DNA of 34,849 bases. Origin: Anaerosinus sp. (GTDB lineage Bacteria > Bacillota > Negativicutes > JARBTT01). Each line of letters begins with the position of its first letter. The first letter of the stretch is position 1. This document shows, piece by piece, positions 32,226-34,849 of the stretch. Location: assembly GCA_029240055.1 (NCBI GenBank), contig JARBTT010000009.1:1-34849 (forward strand). The letters are read 5' to 3'. A model generated the notes under the pieces. The model was not told where the DNA came from. It made no database searches and saw only the letters and a list, made by a program, of their open reading frames with translations. The translations under genes and the position numbers were made by a program.

Positions 32226-33089
32226 ATGGACGAGAATATAAATATAAATTGGTTTCCTGGGCATATGGCAAAAGCACAAAGGATGATTAAGGATCACTTA
32301 AAATTAGTTGATGTCGTTATTGAACTATTAGACGCAAGGATTCCTTATAGTAGTGCTAATCCAGCAATTAAGGATATTATTGGAGATAAACCCCGTGTTA
32401 TTGCATTGAACAAAGCGGATCTAGCTGATCCAAAAGTGACTGAACAATGGATTGCTAAATTTCGTAATCAAAATATACAGGTGGTTGCCATTGATTCTAT
32501 GAGTGGTAAAGGGACAAAAACACTTGTCAGTAAGGTTGAGCAATTAGCTAAGGATAAAGTCAATAAGTTAGTAAACAAAGGTGTAAATGCTCGAGCTGCA
32601 CGTGCGATGATTTTAGGGATTCCTAATGTTGGAAAGTCTTCGCTGATTAATCGGTTACTTGGAACAGCAACTGTTAAGACAGCAGATAAGCCTGGTGTTA
32701 CCCGTGGTAAGCAATGGATTAAAGTTAGTAGAAATCTAGAACTCTTGGATACACCGGGAGTATTATGGCCGAAATTTAAAGATATTGAAGTCGGGCTAAA
32801 ATTGGCGTTTACTGGTGCAATTAATGATGAAGTGTATGATATGGAAAAGGTCATGAATGTTTTTTTGAAAATAATGCGCGAGGAATACCCTGAGCGATTA
32901 ATTGAACGATATAATTTAAAAGCAGAATTGCCGCAAGATAGTATCGGAATCTTAGAAATGATTGGTGCAAAGCGTGGGTGTTTACGTAGTGGCGGTATTG
33001 TTGACCATGAAAAAGTAAGGCGGATTCTTCTAAATGAATTTAGAGCTAGCAAATTAGGGTTGATTACTTTAGATAAAATAATAGACTAA
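32226..33089 (+). CDS. rbgA: Ribosome biogenesis GTPase RbgA (YlqF)
   Basis: A 287-aa circularly permuted GTPase required for a late step of 50S maturation. The permuted order is visible: G4 NKAD (62-65) comes before G1 GIPNVGKSS (131-139), and G3 DTPG is at 173-176. The N-terminal NWFPGHMAKAQRMI is the family signature and the C-terminal helical domain ends near the stop. A GAGG ribosome-binding site precedes the ATG. It keeps its conserved position before rnhB. It is followed by a terminator inside the 120-bp gap to rnhB. Confidence 0.96.
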   Translation: MDENININWFPGHMAKAQRMIKDHLKLVDVVIELLDARIPYSSANPAIKDIIGDKPRVIALNKADLADPKVTEQWIAKFRNQNIQVVAIDSMSGKGTKTLVSKVEQLAKDKVNKLVNKGVNARAARAMILGIPNVGKSSLINRLLGTATVKTADKPGVTRGKQWIKVSRNLELLDTPGVLWPKFKDIEVGLKLAFTGAINDEVYDMEKVMNVFLKIMREEYPERLIERYNLKAELPQDSIGILEMIGAKRGCLRSGGIVDHEKVRRILLNEFRASKLGLITLDKIID

Positions 33090-33098
33090 GTGAGATTC

Positions 33099-33140
33099 AA
33101 GGCTGATGAGATTGTAATATGCTCGTCAGTCTTTTGTCGT
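33099..33140 (+). terminator. Terminator after rbgA
   Basis: Arms AAGGCTGATGAG (33099-33110) and CTCGTCAGTCTT (33122-33133) pair over 12 bp with two G-U pairs. An 11-nt loop separates them and TTGTCGTTTT follows. It sits in the leader of rnhB, where a longer GTG-started frame from 33090 would read through it. Confidence 0.75.
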
Positions 33141-33209
33141 TTTAACAGGTTTTTTTTGTATAGTAACGAATATAAGAAATTAAGAAGAATTTTTTGGAGT
33201 GAGTTTTAT

Positions 33210-33974
33210 ATGAATAGTAAAAATTTAGCGGTTGCACACATTAAAGAAATGCTACTACAGAAAAATGTTTGTGAAGAACAAATCAATATATTTCGTAATG
33301 ACACGCGAACCGCTGTTGCCCAAGTGGTTAGAAAATGGGATAAAGAGCAATGTGAATTAGCGCGCGTGCAAAATTTATATTTGAACGAATATGAATATCA
33401 TGAAAAAGGTTATGACATTATTGCGGGAGTCGATGAAGCTGGTCGCGGTCCTTTGGCAGGCCCAGTTGTTGTTGCTGCTGTTATTTTGCCGTTAGGTTTT
33501 CATATACCTAAAATTAATGATTCAAAAAAATTATCAGCGAAGGTGCGTGAGGAAATTTATAATTGTATTATTCAACATGCAATTGCTATTGAAAGAGCGA
33601 TTATTGATGAACAGACCATTGATGAAATTAACATCTATCAGGCTACTGTAAAAGGAATGTATATGGTAATTAACGGGCTTCAGCCAAGGCCTAAAGCGGT
33701 GTTGATTGATGCAGTACCACTAGATCAACTAACGATGCCTTCGTTATCTTTGATAAAAGGCGATGCAATTAGTGCTTCAATTGCAGCAGCTTCTATTATT
33801 GCCAAAGTAGAACGTGACCAATTTATGAATGAGTTAGATGAGAAGTATCCAATGTATGGCTTCGCTAAGCATAAAGGATATGGGACAGCAGAACACCTTG
33901 AAGCAATTCGTAAATATGGACCGTGCCCAGTACATAGGAAATCTTTTGAACCAATAAAATCTTGGAGGGGTTAA
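33210..33974 (+). CDS. rnhB: Ribonuclease HII
   Basis: 254 aa. Degrades RNA in RNA-DNA hybrids and removes misincorporated ribonucleotides. The active-site acids are Asp75 and Glu76 (GVDEAGRGPLAGPVV), Asp167 (LIDAVPL) and Asp185 (KGDAISASIAAASIIAK). NDSKKLS and YGFAKHKGYGTAEHLEAI also mark the family. The ~68-residue N-terminal extension before the catalytic domain is common in Firmicutes RNase HII. The ATG at 33210 has GGAGTGAG about 6-7 nt upstream; an in-frame GTG at 33090 lies before the rbgA terminator and is rejected. Confidence 0.95.
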   Translation: MNSKNLAVAHIKEMLLQKNVCEEQINIFRNDTRTAVAQVVRKWDKEQCELARVQNLYLNEYEYHEKGYDIIAGVDEAGRGPLAGPVVVAAVILPLGFHIPKINDSKKLSAKVREEIYNCIIQHAIAIERAIIDEQTIDEINIYQATVKGMYMVINGLQPRPKAVLIDAVPLDQLTMPSLSLIKGDAISASIAAASIIAKVERDQFMNELDEKYPMYGFAKHKGYGTAEHLEAIRKYGPCPVHRKSFEPIKSWRG

Positions 33975-33976
33975 CA

Positions 33977-34849
33977 ATGGCAATGAAAACGGTTACAACA
34001 ACATCAAGTGTTGGTCAAGTTGATAGAAGTAATCCTACAATTACTACGAATGTAAAAGTTACCAATGATGCTAATGCACCATTTCAACCTCAGACACAAG
34101 TTAACATTGATAATTCTATGAAAAATATGCTGACAATGTTGTCAAAAATTGCGATTAGTGAAGATACCCCAATACAAGAAATACCTGCAGAATTACAAAA
34201 ATTGGTGAATGATATATTGCAAAATGCTTTTTCCTTAGATACTTCGATCTCGCAAGGATTAAGTAATACTCTGCAAAGCCAAAAAGCCAGTATTGATCAG
34301 TTGAATTTATTATCAAAACTATTAGAACAACTTAGTATGGAAGTATCTACAGAGGGAATAGCAAACTTATCAGATACTTTTAAAACGCTTTTAGCAAATA
34401 TAAAACTACTTGATGGGCAAGCCGGAAAAATATTAGATAGTACAGCTTTGAATAAAATGGCAATGCAATTATTAGATGGAAAATCGATGGAGAATATGCC
34501 CGAAGTATTACAAACATTATTAGTGCAAAGTAATCAAAGTAATACTATGTTACAGACACAACATTCTGGCAGCGATATGAATTTTTTAAAACAATTAATT
34601 AAACAATTTATGCCGAGTCCCCAAGAAAATCAAACGACTACTTATGCTAATCAAAACAATACTACTAATCAAACAGTCATGAATGCTCTTAATAATGCAG
34701 TAAATTCTAATTCTAATACTAATACGCAAAATAATACTACTACAAATCAAACAATTACAAATAATAATATAGAAACAAATCCAAATAGCATAAAAAATAA
34801 TGATATACAAAATAATGCGTCAGATACTCAGCAAGCAACAATGGTAAAG
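33977..34849 (+). CDS. Low-complexity FliK/YlqG-like protein, 3' truncated
   Basis: The frame is open from the ATG at 33977 (GGAGGGG 6 nt upstream) to the right edge, 291 codons without a stop. The first half is helical and hydrophobic/polar, with leucine-rich segments such as LNLLSKLLEQLSMEV. After about residue 215 it becomes extremely rich in Asn, Thr and Gln (runs like NQNNTTNQT). No signal peptide is visible. In Bacillus the gene after rnhB is ylqG, a FliK (flagellar hook-length control)-like protein paired with the FlhB-like ylqH. The position and disordered Gln/Asn/Thr-rich middle fit that type. The diagnostic C-terminal domain would lie beyond the window, so the function is inference. 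Confidence 0.75.
   Translation, partial: MAMKTVTTTSSVGQVDRSNPTITTNVKVTNDANAPFQPQTQVNIDNSMKNMLTMLSKIAISEDTPIQEIPAELQKLVNDILQNAFSLDTSISQGLSNTLQSQKASIDQLNLLSKLLEQLSMEVSTEGIANLSDTFKTLLANIKLLDGQAGKILDSTALNKMAMQLLDGKSMENMPEVLQTLLVQSNQSNTMLQTQHSGSDMNFLKQLIKQFMPSPQENQTTTYANQNNTTNQTVMNALNNAVNSNSNTNTQNNTTTNQTITNNNIETNPNSIKNNDIQNNASDTQQATMVK

Noticed and set aside
32468-33052. 194-codon open frame antisense to rbgA
   Set aside because: It lies wholly opposite a well-recognised GTPase gene, has no family-like motif or ribosome-binding site, and is explained by the codon bias of the sense gene.
33090-33209. Extended N-terminus of RNase HII from GTG at 33090
   Set aside because: It would read through the rbgA terminator hairpin, lacks a ribosome-binding site and encodes non-family residues.
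1-34849. CRISPR arrays, insertion sequences, prophage or toxin-antitoxin modules
   Set aside because: No regularly spaced repeats, transposase or integrase motifs or phage genes were seen. Apart from DUF4127 and the right-edge low-complexity gene, the window is conserved housekeeping DNA.

Overview
This AT-rich window (roughly one third G+C by eye) is a core-genome segment of a Firmicute. The gene content and order fit a Negativicutes-type relative of Selenomonas, Pelosinus or Sporomusa best, but that placement is inference. Sporulation-linked genes (ylbJ, spoVS and a tiny spoVM-like ORF) suggest an endospore former or a recent descendant of one. I see no insertion sequence, prophage, CRISPR array or obvious recent transfer. 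Almost every gene is a recognisable housekeeping gene. Start codons are varied: TTG for ylbJ, fabK, the second fabK-like gene and smc, and GTG for coaD, fabF and the spoVM-like ORF.

Region 1-3760 (+): the 3' end of a gamma-carbonic-anhydrase-type hexapeptide protein, ndk, a PduO-type cobalamin adenosyltransferase, an unannotated 25-codon spoVM-like ORF with its own terminator, and an EF-G-like GTPase. The 337-bp stretch between the adenosyltransferase and the EF-G-like gene holds the spoVM-like ORF and terminator. Its remaining part, about 1499-1644, is AT-rich leader with only a weak promoter-like pair. Region 3722-5688 (-): a tRNA-Gln(CUG) with its own promoter, and a DUF4127 putative lipoprotein.

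Region 5751-11702 matches the Bacillus ylbH-ylbN-rpmF neighbourhood: rsmD, coaD, a coiled-coil protein, ylbJ (reversed), a ylbK-like patatin, tmcAL (reversed), DUF177/ylbN and rpmF. Perfect palindromes and strong sigma-A-type promoters separate the units.

Region 11759-20375 (+) is a type II fatty-acid and phospholipid operon: fapR, plsX, fabH, fabK, fabD, fabG, acpP, a second FabK-like flavoprotein with a Cys cluster, fabF and rnc. A FapR-type operator lies just upstream of fapR, which implies malonyl-CoA-responsive autoregulation. Genes for FabZ and acetyl-CoA carboxylase are not in the window.

Region 20376-28188 (+): an Elp3-like radical SAM protein, spoVS, smc, ftsY, then a strong promoter and ylxM-ffh (SRP targeting). 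Region 28223-34849 (+): rpsP, khpA, ylqD, rimM, trmD, a second SPOUT methyltransferase, an L19-leader-like element, rplS, lepB, rbgA, rnhB and the start of a long low-complexity protein. That protein sits where Bacillus has ylqG (FliK-like). This is the ribosome-maturation and secretion block conserved in Firmicutes.

The most useful items beyond standard annotation are the spoVM-like ORF, the FapR box, the paired FabK paralogs, several exact palindromes at gene boundaries, a GC-rich hairpin inside rimM, and the structured khpA-ylqD spacer.
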